This document shows, piece after piece, positions 7,845 through 16,894 of a DNA stretch of 38,811 nt (position 1 is the stretch's first letter; each line of letters starts with the position of its first letter). A program made the translations under genes and the position numbers. The stretch spans positions 1 to 38,811 of the forward strand of contig ONLL01000033.1 in the NCBI GenBank assembly GCA_900318685.1. The letters are read 5' to 3'. This stretch comes from an uncultured Prevotellaceae bacterium. GTDB taxonomy: Bacteria > Bacteroidota > Bacteroidia > Bacteroidales > Bacteroidaceae. The notes beneath the pieces are model-generated. The model ran no database searches. It was not told the DNA's origin and worked only from the letters and a program-made list of their open reading frames with translations.

Positions 7845-10800
7845 ATGAAGAGACTATTCATCACCCTGGCAGCGCTGGTCCTCTGCACACTGGGCACACT
7901 GGCTCAGCGCACTACCGACATCCTCGACCGTGGCCTGGTGGCCATACCTGCTGCCTCAGGATCAGGCAATTTCATCAGCTGGAGAATCTTCGGCGAAGAA
8001 TACTACGACACTGAGTACAACCTTTATCGCGACGGCGTGAAGGTGAACGACACTCCCCTGAAAGTATCGAACTACAGCGATACAGCAGGAAAAGCATCCT
8101 CCAAGTATCAGGTAGCAGCCGTAGTAAGAGGCGTCGAGCAGGAGAAGAGCGCTGAGGTCACCCGCTGGAGCGCTCAGTACAAGCAGTTCGCCGTGCAGTC
8201 GCTGTACTCACGTCGCGGAACGAACATCACTGCCGACTACAACATCAACGACATTGCCCTCGCCGACGTCACGGGCGACGGTGTCTCCGAGTTCATCATG
8301 AAACGCAACTACGGCCCCGACGGCAGTTCAGTTGCCAACGACTCGGCCTACAACCATATTGAGTGCTATACGCTGCAAGGCGAGCGCCTGTGGTACATCG
8401 ACCTGGGTCCCAATATGGTCAGCGGCCCCGACGAGCAGTATGATGCCGTGGGCTATGACTGGGACGGCGACGGACGGGCAGAAATCCTGATGCGTGGTGC
8501 AGACAATATGATTATCCATCATGCGGACGGCACTACGACAGAGATAGGCAACATGAAGGTCAACACCCGCAACACAGTACTGCAGACTGCCAACATGACT
8601 TACACGAACACGGGAGCCGAATTTCTGCTCTATCTGGACGGACTGACAGGAAAACCCTACCCCATCGGCCCCAACGGACAGCTATGGATGAGCTACCCGC
8701 TACCCAGAGGAAGCGCTGATGACTGGGGCGACGGCTACGGCCACCGTTCGACAAAGCACTACTTCGCCGCTCCCTTCCTCGACGGTCGCCATCCCTTTAT
8801 CTTCCTGGGTCGCGGCTGCTACACTAAGCATCACATGAAGGCATTCTCAGTCAATCCTGACACACACCAGCTGACGCTCTACTGGGAATGGAGCAGCGGA
8901 TCGATGGGCGCCTATACCGGACAGGGATTCCACAACTTCGGCATCGCCGATGTCGACTGGGACGGACGCGATGAGATTTGCTTTGGATCTATGGTTATCG
9001 ACGACAACGGAAAGGGGCTGTCAACCACAGGACTGGGACACGGCGATGCCCAGCACTGCTCAGACTTCGACCCCTATCGGCACGGACAGGAGATTTTCAC
9101 CTGCAACGAAGACCATCCTGCCATGAACTACCGCGACGCCACCACTTCGAAGATCTACTACCGTCTGCAGTCGACCGGCGACGACGGACGAGCCATCTGC
9201 GGAAACTTCTCGAACGATTACCCCGGATGCATCGGACACTCATCCCAGTCAGGCGTCGTCTCGACGGTCACTGACAAAGTATTGCCAAACGCTCCCAGCG
9301 GCTTCGCCATGAACTGGCGCATCTACTGGGACGGCGACCTACTCGAGGAAGCACTCGACGGTGCTTCTTCGCGCGAGGGAGCATCTCGTGTGTTCAAGGC
9401 CGACGGATCCACCGTCTTCACTGCCAGCGGAACGGCCAACTGCAACTGGACGAAGAACACTCCTTCGGCCACAGGCGACATCATTGGCGACTGGCGCGAG
9501 GAAATCATCGTGCGCACCACTGATAATAAATATGTACGCGTGTATACAACCAATATCAAAACCAACTACCGCAACTACACTCTTTGGCACGATCATCAGT
9601 ATCGTCAGGGAATGGTGTGGGAGTCGATAGGCTACAACCAGCCACCTCACACCAGCTATTTCCTGGGCGAACTCGAGGGCATCACTGTGGCTCCCCCACC
9701 CTTTACGATGACGGGAAGGACAGAAGTAGCCAACGGAGGCACCATCGGCACCACCAGCGACCATCTCATCGTCTGTGAGACCAACGATACAGAGGTCACC
9801 ATTCAGGACGGAGCCGAGCCTTATATCCTCACCTTCAACGTACCGTCCTGGATTCAGGGCACCAACAGCACTGCCACCAATGGCAATCCCAGCATCAAGC
9901 GCACCTACTACACCTGCAATGTCAAGGGCGGAGGACTTAGTGGCGGCACACGCCTGGTGAAGCAGGGCGACGGCACACTCACGCTGCCTAATGCCGTGAT
10001 GAAGCATTCAGGACCTACTGACATCTGGGCAGGAACGGTCAACTTCGACGGCACCTTCGAATCATCACCAGTTTGGCTCAACCGCTTCGCTGAGCTTAAC
10101 AGCGACGGTGGACAGTTCAAGGCCGGCATAAGCATGGACTATGCCTCCACACTGCGTCCAGGGGGAGCTGAAAAGCAAGGCACCATTACTACGACCACGC
10201 TGAAGTTGGGCTTTGGTTCCCGCATCGTCTTCGACATTTTCAACGAAGGTCTGGCCTCCGACAAAATCACTGCTCAGCAGATAACTATCGAGACCAAGAA
10301 CTGGCAGCACGGACCTCAATACCTTACGCCTGTGTTTGAGTTCACTCCCCACACAGGCAACAATCCCTCGGTTGCCACTGGACGCTACCTCATCGGCACC
10401 GTCGAGCAGCCCATCAGCAACCTCGACAAGGTGCGCATCGAGGGCATCGACACCAAGATGAAGGCCCAGCTGCTGCAGGAAGGTTCCAACCTCTATCTCG
10501 AGATTAGCGGCATGCGCGATGCCCAGGACATCACCTGGACGGGAGCCGTAAGCACTGCCTGGAACGTAGCCGACACTGAGAACTTCAGCAACGACGGTCA
10601 GGCCAACTTCTTCGTCACTGGCGACAATGTGCATTTCGATGACTCAGCCGAGAAGTTCAGCGTCACCCTCGAGGGAGAGATTGAGGCCGACACCGTCTTT
10701 GTCAACAATACCAAGGGCTACACCTTCAGTGGATCAGGAGCACTCGTGGGCAATACTACCCTCGTGAAGCAGGGCACTGGCACGCTCACCATCAAGAATG

Positions 10801-12341
10801 ACAACACCTATACGGGTGGCAACCGTCTCTCAGGAGGCATCGTCAGCGTCAGCTCAATGGCCAATGCCAATCAGCCCAAGGGCAACCTGGGAGCAATGAC
10901 TACTGCTGCCGCCAAATTTGTCATGGAGAATGGAGCCGAGCTGCGCACCACTGCCGCCATCACCAACGGATCAGCTATCAAGTTCGAAGGCGATGAGGGA
11001 GGCGTGATCAACAATGCGCAAGACTTCATCGTCGACCGTGCTATGATGGGCACTGTGCTCACGAAGAAAGGCACGGGATGGATGAAGCTCAACGTCGCCA
11101 ACGGCAGTCTCCAGCGGCTCGTCGTCGCTGCAGGAACGGTGCAGTGTGTCAACAGCAATAAACCTGCCAACACCGTTGAATATCAGGGAGGCACGCTCCG
11201 CGAGAACACCGGTACCAGCTATGCCATCCACGTCCCGAAGGGAAAGACAGGAACATGGTATATGGCCAACCGCTCGACCTACACCAACAAGGTCACTGGC
11301 GAGGGCACACTCAATGCCTATTGCACCACGGAGAAAGGCACCAACTATTACGCTACGCGCACCCCCGTTCAGTGCGACTTCAGCGCCTTTGAGGGCACGC
11401 TCAAGCCCAACTCCAGCCAAGATGATGCCGCCGCCCTGCGTTTCACACTGAACACCGCCACCGGCATGCCTAAGGGCACGATGAACCTGGCTGCCAACGT
11501 CGTCGTGCAGAACAGCGGCAAGACCTTCCGCATCGGCAAGGTCACAGGATCGGGAGCACTCGGAGGCAGCTGCACCTTTAGCAACGGCGCCAGCGTGGGT
11601 GCCAACACCTGGCAGGTGGGCGACGACCAGGACTGGGCCACCAGCGTCCGCGTCGTCTCCAATGCCAACTTCACCAAGGTAGGCTCTGGCAAGGTCACTT
11701 GGACGGCTGCCAGCGACAATACCGGCACTACCACCATCAGCGAGGGCGAGCTCACACTATCGTCGAACGGTGTGCTAGGCACCGGCCGCCTCACGATTGG
11801 CCCCAACGGCACTCTCTCAGGCACCAACAAGAAGACGACCCCACTCGTCAACAGCGCTATCGTAGTCAACGGCAAGCTGAGTCCCACCACGCTCTACATC
11901 GACAACAAGAACGTCACCATCAATACTGATGGCATGCTCATTATCGAGGCCCAGCGCTGTGCTACTGCCACCCAAACGGGGTGCAGCACCATCGAGGGCG
12001 TTGCCAATATGACCATCAACGGCACGATACGCGTTGTGCCGGCCAGGTTCTGCAACCTGCAGGTGGGCGACAGCATCCGCATCTTCACTGCCAATGTCTT
12101 CTCCGGCACACCTCAGATCGTGGCTGAAGGTCCTTACGAGTGGGATGCCAGCCGCATCAGCGAGGGACTGCTCTTCGTCAAGAACATCGACACGGGCATC
12201 GACAGCGTCATCTCGGCTGAGACTCCGCGCAACATCTACGACACCCGCGGCCGACTGGTACGTGCCAACGCCACTAATACCGAGGGGCTGCCTGCCGGCA
12301 TCTATGTCTGCGAAGGACGCAAATTCGTTGTGAGACCATAA
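7845..12341 (+). CDS. Secreted PL11-like rhamnogalacturonan lyase with autotransporter-type beta-strand repeats
   Basis: This 1498-residue protein has a signal peptide ending LGTLAQ near residue 21. Residues ~25-620 resemble PL11 rhamnogalacturonan lyases (YesW/YesX type): DILDRGLVAI, ISWRIFGEEYYDTEYNLYRDG, Asp-rich calcium-site-like loops DVTGDGVSEF, DWDGDGRAEI and DVDWDGRDEI, TTGLGHGDAQH, and NWRIYWDGDLLEE. The lyase would cut the rhamnose-galacturonate backbone of pectin. Residues ~700-1440 carry autotransporter-associated beta-strand repeats (TRLVKQGDGTLTL; WTGAVSTAWN; TTLVKQGTGTLTI followed by TYTGG), predicted to form a beta-helix. The final ~45 residues (IYDTRGRLV ... LPAGIYVCEGRKFVVRP) look like a type IX secretion C-terminal domain or the related Bacteroidetes tail. 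No outer-membrane autotransporter barrel follows. It is first in an operon with GH3 and a sugar symporter, 17 bases apart. Substrate is inferred from family only. Confidence 0.88.
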   Translation: MKRLFITLAALVLCTLGTLAQRTTDILDRGLVAIPAASGSGNFISWRIFGEEYYDTEYNLYRDGVKVNDTPLKVSNYSDTAGKASSKYQVAAVVRGVEQEKSAEVTRWSAQYKQFAVQSLYSRRGTNITADYNINDIALADVTGDGVSEFIMKRNYGPDGSSVANDSAYNHIECYTLQGERLWYIDLGPNMVSGPDEQYDAVGYDWDGDGRAEILMRGADNMIIHHADGTTTEIGNMKVNTRNTVLQTANMTYTNTGAEFLLYLDGLTGKPYPIGPNGQLWMSYPLPRGSADDWGDGYGHRSTKHYFAAPFLDGRHPFIFLGRGCYTKHHMKAFSVNPDTHQLTLYWEWSSGSMGAYTGQGFHNFGIADVDWDGRDEICFGSMVIDDNGKGLSTTGLGHGDAQHCSDFDPYRHGQEIFTCNEDHPAMNYRDATTSKIYYRLQSTGDDGRAICGNFSNDYPGCIGHSSQSGVVSTVTDKVLPNAPSGFAMNWRIYWDGDLLEEALDGASSREGASRVFKADGSTVFTASGTANCNWTKNTPSATGDIIGDWREEIIVRTTDNKYVRVYTTNIKTNYRNYTLWHDHQYRQGMVWESIGYNQPPHTSYFLGELEGITVAPPPFTMTGRTEVANGGTIGTTSDHLIVCETNDTEVTIQDGAEPYILTFNVPSWIQGTNSTATNGNPSIKRTYYTCNVKGGGLSGGTRLVKQGDGTLTLPNAVMKHSGPTDIWAGTVNFDGTFESSPVWLNRFAELNSDGGQFKAGISMDYASTLRPGGAEKQGTITTTTLKLGFGSRIVFDIFNEGLASDKITAQQITIETKNWQHGPQYLTPVFEFTPHTGNNPSVATGRYLIGTVEQPISNLDKVRIEGIDTKMKAQLLQEGSNLYLEISGMRDAQDITWTGAVSTAWNVADTENFSNDGQANFFVTGDNVHFDDSAEKFSVTLEGEIEADTVFVNNTKGYTFSGSGALVGNTTLVKQGTGTLTIKNDNTYTGGNRLSGGIVSVSSMANANQPKGNLGAMTTAAAKFVMENGAELRTTAAITNGSAIKFEGDEGGVINNAQDFIVDRAMMGTVLTKKGTGWMKLNVANGSLQRLVVAAGTVQCVNSNKPANTVEYQGGTLRENTGTSYAIHVPKGKTGTWYMANRSTYTNKVTGEGTLNAYCTTEKGTNYYATRTPVQCDFSAFEGTLKPNSSQDDAAALRFTLNTATGMPKGTMNLAANVVVQNSGKTFRIGKVTGSGALGGSCTFSNGASVGANTWQVGDDQDWATSVRVVSNANFTKVGSGKVTWTAASDNTGTTTISEGELTLSSNGVLGTGRLTIGPNGTLSGTNKKTTPLVNSAIVVNGKLSPTTLYIDNKNVTINTDGMLIIEAQRCATATQTGCSTIEGVANMTINGTIRVVPARFCNLQVGDSIRIFTANVFSGTPQIVAEGPYEWDASRISEGLLFVKNIDTGIDSVISAETPRNIYDTRGRLVRANATNTEGLPAGIYVCEGRKFVVRP

Positions 12342-12358
12342 ACTTTACCAATATAAAT

Positions 12359-14896
12359 ATGAAAAAGACTTTTCTATTTTCCCTGACTTTCGCAGTTGCC
12401 CTGGGCACTCATGCCCAGCAAAAACTTCCCTTTCAGGACACAAGTCTCCCTACGGAGCAACGCGTGGAAGACCTCCTTCAGCGCCTGACGCTTGAAGAGA
12501 AAGCAAAACTGATGATGAACCGCTCACCGGCCATCGAGCGACTGGGTGTTCCGCATTTCGAATGGTGGAACGAAGCGCTGCATGGCGTCGGCCGCAACGG
12601 CTTTGCTACCGTCTTCCCCATCACAATGTCGATGGCGGCATCATGGGACGATGCACTGCTGCAGCAGGTGTTCGACGCCGTGAGCGACGAGGCTCGTGTC
12701 AAGGCCCAGCAGGCAAAGCGCTCAGGACAGATCAAGCAATACCAGAGTCTTTCATTCTGGACACCCAACATCAATATTTTCCGTGACCCAAGATGGGGAC
12801 GCGGACAGGAGACCTACGGCGAAGATCCCTACCTTACATCCCGGATGGGCATCGCCGTCGTACGCGGACTGCAAGGGCCCGACAATGCCAAGTACCGCAA
12901 GCTGCTGGCCTGTGCCAAGCACTTCGCAGTACACAGCGGCCCAGAGTGGAACCGCCATACGTTCAACATCGAGGACCTGCCCGAGCGCGATCTCTGGGAG
13001 ACCTACCTGCCGGCATTCAAGGCATTGGTCCAGGAGGGCAACGTCGAGGAGATCATGTGTGCCTATCAGCGCATCGACGGTGAGCCCTGTTGTGCACAGA
13101 GCCGCTACGAGCAGCAGATCCTGCGCGATGAATGGGGATTCAAGGGCCTCATCACCAGCGACTGCGGCGCCATCAACGATTTCCTCCCCCGTTATCATAA
13201 CGTGGTGGAGACTCCACAGCAGGCTGTGGCCATCGGCGTGAGGGCCGGTACTGACGTGGAATGCGGCAGTCTCTACCGCCACCTGCCTCAGGCAGTGAGC
13301 GACGGATGGATCAGCGAGAAGGAGATCGATACCAGCCTGCGCCGCCTGCTCAATGCCCGCATGCGTCTTGGAGACTTCGACCCCGACGACATGGTCGACT
13401 GGACCAAGATTCCCGAGAGCGTCGTTGCCTCCAAGGAGCACAAGCAGCTGGCCCTCCAGATGGCCCGCGAAGGCATTGTCCTGCTGAAGAACAACGGCAT
13501 TCTGCCTCTCCGCCAGAAGAGCATCGTCGTGATGGGTCCCAATGCCAACGACTCCATCATGATGTGGGGCAACTACTCAGGCTATCCCACCGCCACCATC
13601 ACAGCCCTGCAGGGCCTCCAGAATCTGCTGGGCAAGAAGAACGTGAAGTACGTTCCCGGCTGCGGCCTGACCCGTGGCGAGGTGTCGGAGAGCTTCTACC
13701 GCACGATGAAGGGCACCTACTGGAACAACGAGAACATGCAGGGTGCTCCTGTGGCAACTGTCACCTATGCCGAGCCCATCAAACTCAACAACGGAGGAGC
13801 CACCGTCTTTGCACCCGGTGTTAGCCTCGAGCATTTCTCCGCCCGCTTTGAAGGCATATTCAAGACCACAGACGACGAGCAGCTGCAGCTGCATGTGGCT
13901 GCCGACGACAAAGTGCGTGTCATGATCAACGGCGACACCGTTGTCAACATCTGGAGTCCCCGTCAGCGCATCCAGGAGGCCAGGCCCGAGTTCTCAGTCA
14001 AGGGCGGCCAGGAATACAACATCGTCATCGAGTACGTGCAGGAGACCGATATGGCCAATCTGCAGTTCGACATCTACAAGCGATACACACCCACCCGCGA
14101 GCAGATTCTCCAGCAGATAGGCTCGGCCAAGACCGTCGTGTTCGTGGGAGGCATCTCACCCCGCGTCGAGGGCGAGCAGATGCGCGTCGAGGAGCCCGGC
14201 TTCAAGGGCGGCGACCGCACCAGCATCGAGCTGCCACAGGCTCAGCGCGACTTCCTGCGCATGCTGCACGAGGCCGGCAAGCAGGTCATCTATGTCAACT
14301 GCTCGGGTGGAGCCATTGCTCTTGCTCCTGAGGCAGAAAACTGCGATGCCATCTTGCAGGCCTGGTATGGCGGCGAGCAGGGAGGACAGGCCCTGGCCGA
14401 GGTCATCACAGGCAAGGTCAACCCCAGCGGCAAGCTGCCTGTCACCTTCTATAAGGACGACTCCCAGCTGCCCGACTTCCTCGACTATCGCATGCGTGGC
14501 CGCACTTACCGCTACTTCGAGGGCGAGCCGCTCTATCCCTTCGGCTACGGTCTGAGCTACACCTCGTTCGTCATCGGCAAGCCTGAGTATAGCGGCGGTC
14601 AGGTCAGCTTCTCGCTGAAGAACACCGGCCGTTGTGCCGGCACCGAGACCGTGCAGGTCTATATCCGCCGCACGGCCGACACCGAGGGACCGCTGAAGAC
14701 CCTCCGCGCCTACCAGCGTGTAGAGCTGAAGCCAGGCGAGAGCCGGCGGGTAAGCATTGACCTTCCCCGTGAGCGCTTCGAGAACTGGGATCCCCAGACC
14801 AACACTATGCGCGTCGTCCCTGGCGAGTACGAGCTGATGATAGGCACCAGCAGTGCCAATAGCGATCTGCAATCCTTTAACATTCAACTTAAATAA
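12359..14896 (+). CDS. GH3 glycoside hydrolase with PA14 insertion (beta-xylosidase/beta-glucosidase type)
   Basis: An 845-residue exported GH3 enzyme with a signal peptide ending ALGTHAQ (residue 20). EWWNEALHGV near residue 68 is typical of the xylosidase/arabinosidase branch, KHF at 187-189 lies in the substrate pocket, and Asp268 in GLITSDCGAI is the expected nucleophile. Residues ~445-576 form a PA14-like domain (GTYWNNENM ... ADDKVRVMINGDTVVNIW) inserted in the second GH3 domain, an arrangement known from Prevotella GH3 xylosidases. A fibronectin-III-like domain closes the protein (PFGYGLSYTSF onwards). It most likely releases xylose, arabinose or glucose from oligosaccharides in the periplasm. 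It lies 17 bases after the PL11-like gene and 8 bases before the symporter. Confidence 0.93.
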   Translation: MKKTFLFSLTFAVALGTHAQQKLPFQDTSLPTEQRVEDLLQRLTLEEKAKLMMNRSPAIERLGVPHFEWWNEALHGVGRNGFATVFPITMSMAASWDDALLQQVFDAVSDEARVKAQQAKRSGQIKQYQSLSFWTPNINIFRDPRWGRGQETYGEDPYLTSRMGIAVVRGLQGPDNAKYRKLLACAKHFAVHSGPEWNRHTFNIEDLPERDLWETYLPAFKALVQEGNVEEIMCAYQRIDGEPCCAQSRYEQQILRDEWGFKGLITSDCGAINDFLPRYHNVVETPQQAVAIGVRAGTDVECGSLYRHLPQAVSDGWISEKEIDTSLRRLLNARMRLGDFDPDDMVDWTKIPESVVASKEHKQLALQMAREGIVLLKNNGILPLRQKSIVVMGPNANDSIMMWGNYSGYPTATITALQGLQNLLGKKNVKYVPGCGLTRGEVSESFYRTMKGTYWNNENMQGAPVATVTYAEPIKLNNGGATVFAPGVSLEHFSARFEGIFKTTDDEQLQLHVAADDKVRVMINGDTVVNIWSPRQRIQEARPEFSVKGGQEYNIVIEYVQETDMANLQFDIYKRYTPTREQILQQIGSAKTVVFVGGISPRVEGEQMRVEEPGFKGGDRTSIELPQAQRDFLRMLHEAGKQVIYVNCSGGAIALAPEAENCDAILQAWYGGEQGGQALAEVITGKVNPSGKLPVTFYKDDSQLPDFLDYRMRGRTYRYFEGEPLYPFGYGLSYTSFVIGKPEYSGGQVSFSLKNTGRCAGTETVQVYIRRTADTEGPLKTLRAYQRVELKPGESRRVSIDLPRERFENWDPQTNTMRVVPGEYELMIGTSSANSDLQSFNIQLK

Positions 14897-14904
14897 TTAA
14901 AACA

Positions 14905-16374
14905 ATGGTACAAACTGACAAGGGTAGCCGCGGCTACCTCATCTCAATCGTCATGGTGGCCGTGCTGGGCGGATTGCTCTTCGGCTACGACACGGCAGTC
15001 ATCTCGGGAGCCGAGAAGGGACTGCAGGCATTCTTCAAAGAAGCGCAAGACTTTGACTACTCCGACCGCTGGCACGGGTTCACCTCTGCCTCAGCACTCA
15101 TCGGATGTATCATCGGCTCAGCACTCTCGGGACTCCTGGCCACGCGCCTGGGCCGCAAGAAGTCGCTCATCATCGCTGGCTTGCTGTTCTTCGTCTCAGC
15201 ACTCGGGTCGATGGATCCCGAATTCCTCTTCTTCGAGCACGGTAAGCCCTCTTTCTCGCTGCTCCTCATGTTCAACTTCTACCGCATCATCGGAGGTATC
15301 GGCGTAGGACTCGCATCAGCCATCTGCCCCATGTACATCGGCGAGGTGGCACCTTCCAACATACGTGGAATGCTCGTCTCGTGGAACCAGTTTGCCATCA
15401 TCTTCGGTCAGCTAGTGGTCTACTTCGTCAACTTCTTCATCCTGGGCGACCACATCCAGCCGCTCGTAGAGGAGATGGGCAAGGGCATAGCCGCCATCAA
15501 CCCCGCTGCACAGTGGACAGTCACCACAGGCTGGCGCTATATGTTCGGATCAGAGGCCGTGCCGGCAGGACTCTTCGCACTGCTCATCTGCTTCGTGCCT
15601 GAGACGCCGCGCTACCTCGTCAGCATCGGTCAAAACCAGAAGGCTCTGGGCATCCTCGCTCGCATCAACGGCAGCGGAAAGGCCCAGCAGATCCTCCAGA
15701 ACATCAAGGAGACCATGACCGTGAAGACCGAGAAGCTCATGACCTACGGCGTGATGTGCATCTTCATCGGCATCATGCTCAGCGTGTTCCAGCAGGCCGT
15801 CGGCATCAATGCCGTCCTCTACTACGCTCCACGCATCTTCGGCGACATGGGCATGGAAGACCCGATGATGGTCACCGTCTTCATGGGTATCATCAACATC
15901 CTCTTCACCCTCGTGGCCATCTTCACCGTCGAGAAGCTCGGACGCAAGCCACTGCTCATCTGCGGTTCGCTGGGTATGGCCATCGGAGCCTTCGGCGTTG
16001 CCGTCACCTTCGGACATGCAGGCCTCGAGATGGTCACAGCCATCAGCATCATGGTCTACAGCGCATCGTTCATGTTCTCGTGGGGCCCCATCTGCTGGGT
16101 GCTCATCTCCGAGATCTTCCCCAACACCATCCGTGGTGCTGCAGTCGCCATCGCCGTCGCTTTCCAGTGGATCTTCAACTTCATCGTCTCCTCCACCTTC
16201 GTGCCCATGTTCAACATGCACCTGACCGAGGGCGACGACTTCGGTCACTGGTTCACCTACGGTCTCTACGGTGTCATCTGCATCATCGCCGCCGTCTTCG
16301 TATGGAAGCTCGTGCCCGAGACCAAGGGCAAGACCCTCGAAGACATGACCAACCTCTGGCGCAAGCGCTGCTAG
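14905..16374 (+). CDS. Sugar:H+ symporter, MFS sugar-porter family (XylE-like)
   Basis: A 489-residue, 12-helix inner-membrane transporter of the sugar porter family. Signatures in order are GGLLFGYDTAVISGA in helix 1, LGRKKS in the 2-3 loop, YRIIGGIGVGLAS and PMYIGEVAPSNIRG, CFVPETPRYL before the central loop, FQQAVGINAVLYYAP (sugar-contact glutamines) in helix 7, KLGRKPLL, WGPICWVLISEIFPNTIRG in helix 10 and the C-terminal LVPETKGKTLEDM. E. coli XylE has the same marks, so xylose is a reasonable guess, but related porters take glucose, arabinose or galactose. Its place after the secreted GH3 enzyme suggests it imports that enzyme's monosaccharide product. A strong inverted repeat follows 27 bases after the stop. 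Confidence 0.93.
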   Translation: MVQTDKGSRGYLISIVMVAVLGGLLFGYDTAVISGAEKGLQAFFKEAQDFDYSDRWHGFTSASALIGCIIGSALSGLLATRLGRKKSLIIAGLLFFVSALGSMDPEFLFFEHGKPSFSLLLMFNFYRIIGGIGVGLASAICPMYIGEVAPSNIRGMLVSWNQFAIIFGQLVVYFVNFFILGDHIQPLVEEMGKGIAAINPAAQWTVTTGWRYMFGSEAVPAGLFALLICFVPETPRYLVSIGQNQKALGILARINGSGKAQQILQNIKETMTVKTEKLMTYGVMCIFIGIMLSVFQQAVGINAVLYYAPRIFGDMGMEDPMMVTVFMGIINILFTLVAIFTVEKLGRKPLLICGSLGMAIGAFGVAVTFGHAGLEMVTAISIMVYSASFMFSWGPICWVLISEIFPNTIRGAAVAIAVAFQWIFNFIVSSTFVPMFNMHLTEGDDFGHWFTYGLYGVICIIAAVFVWKLVPETKGKTLEDMTNLWRKRC

Positions 16375-16401
16375 TCCCGCCCCCCCCCGACGCGACCTTT
16401 T

Positions 16402-16474
16402 ACCTCTGCGTCTTTGTGTCCTCCGTGTTCGTAACATGTTCTAACTGAACACAGAGGCACAGAGACGCAGAGGT
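16402..16474. repeat. Long inverted-repeat element after the sugar symporter gene
   Basis: Arms at 16402-16430 and 16447-16474 (29 and 28 bases) are complementary except for a few mismatches and one bulged base; both contain the ACCTCTGCGTCT / AGACGCAGAGGT pairing. The loop is about 16 bases. Repetitive GAACACAGAGGCACAGAGAC-type text resembles dispersed palindromic elements of many bacterial genomes. It may end or protect the operon transcript, but no T-run follows, so a classical terminator is not supported. A run of nine C residues (16380-16388) separates it from the stop. Confidence 0.8.
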
Positions 16475-16480
16475 CATTAT

Positions 16481-16774
16481 CTAGGCAAGGATTCTTACGT
16501 TCCTCTGAAAGAGTGACATGAAACTGTCACACAATGTTTTTTTGTTTTTGTTATGTTTTTCCTCAAAACCCCAGTAAAATACGTGGAAGCCAGCGATTAT
16601 GGCATAACAAATGCATAACAAATATATAATCCCTAGCGCGTTTGCAGTACATCCCGTTGGTCTCGCGGTGGCCACTTCGCTTGCCTCCGGTTGCACACCG
16701 TAAGCTGTCCGGTCCGTACCTTTCGCGACGTTGGTACTCGCTTCGCATGCTTCAGGTGGATCTGCTTGTGACAT
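16481..16774 (-). CDS. Doubtful small membrane-protein reading frame
   Basis: A minus-strand frame of about 97 codons starts at ATG 16774; a TTG lies three codons upstream. Its middle contains a hydrophobic stretch (ALGIIYLLCICYAIIAGFHV) and the tail is basic (EEKHNKNKKT). The first half (EACEASTNV, QPEASEVATARPTG) comes from repetitive DNA with internal short inverted repeats, so the frame may simply run through a dispersed non-coding repeat. No ribosome-binding site or promoter is evident. Listed only because it is the longest frame here with a membrane-like segment. Confidence 0.18.
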   Translation of the reverse strand: MSQADPPEACEASTNVAKGTDRTAYGVQPEASEVATARPTGCTANALGIIYLLCICYAIIAGFHVFYWGFEEKHNKNKKTLCDSFMSLFQRNVRILA

Positions 16775-16894
16775 TTGCGACAATTGTCCCTTCCGCAGTA
16801 AAATAGCGTAATCCCGAAGATTTCAGCGCTGATTTCGTCCAGGCCAAGATGTCACAGAGATAGGGCGGGTGTTAACATTCATTAGCAGGGGAGG

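Noticed and set aside
16380-16388. Run of nine C as a possible phase-variation switch
   Set aside because: It lies after the stop codon of the sugar porter, so slippage would not change a protein; no promoter overlaps it.
15550-16437. A 295-codon minus-strand frame rich in Glu, Asp and His
   Set aside because: Antisense to the sugar porter; the composition is what the reverse of a membrane-protein gene gives.
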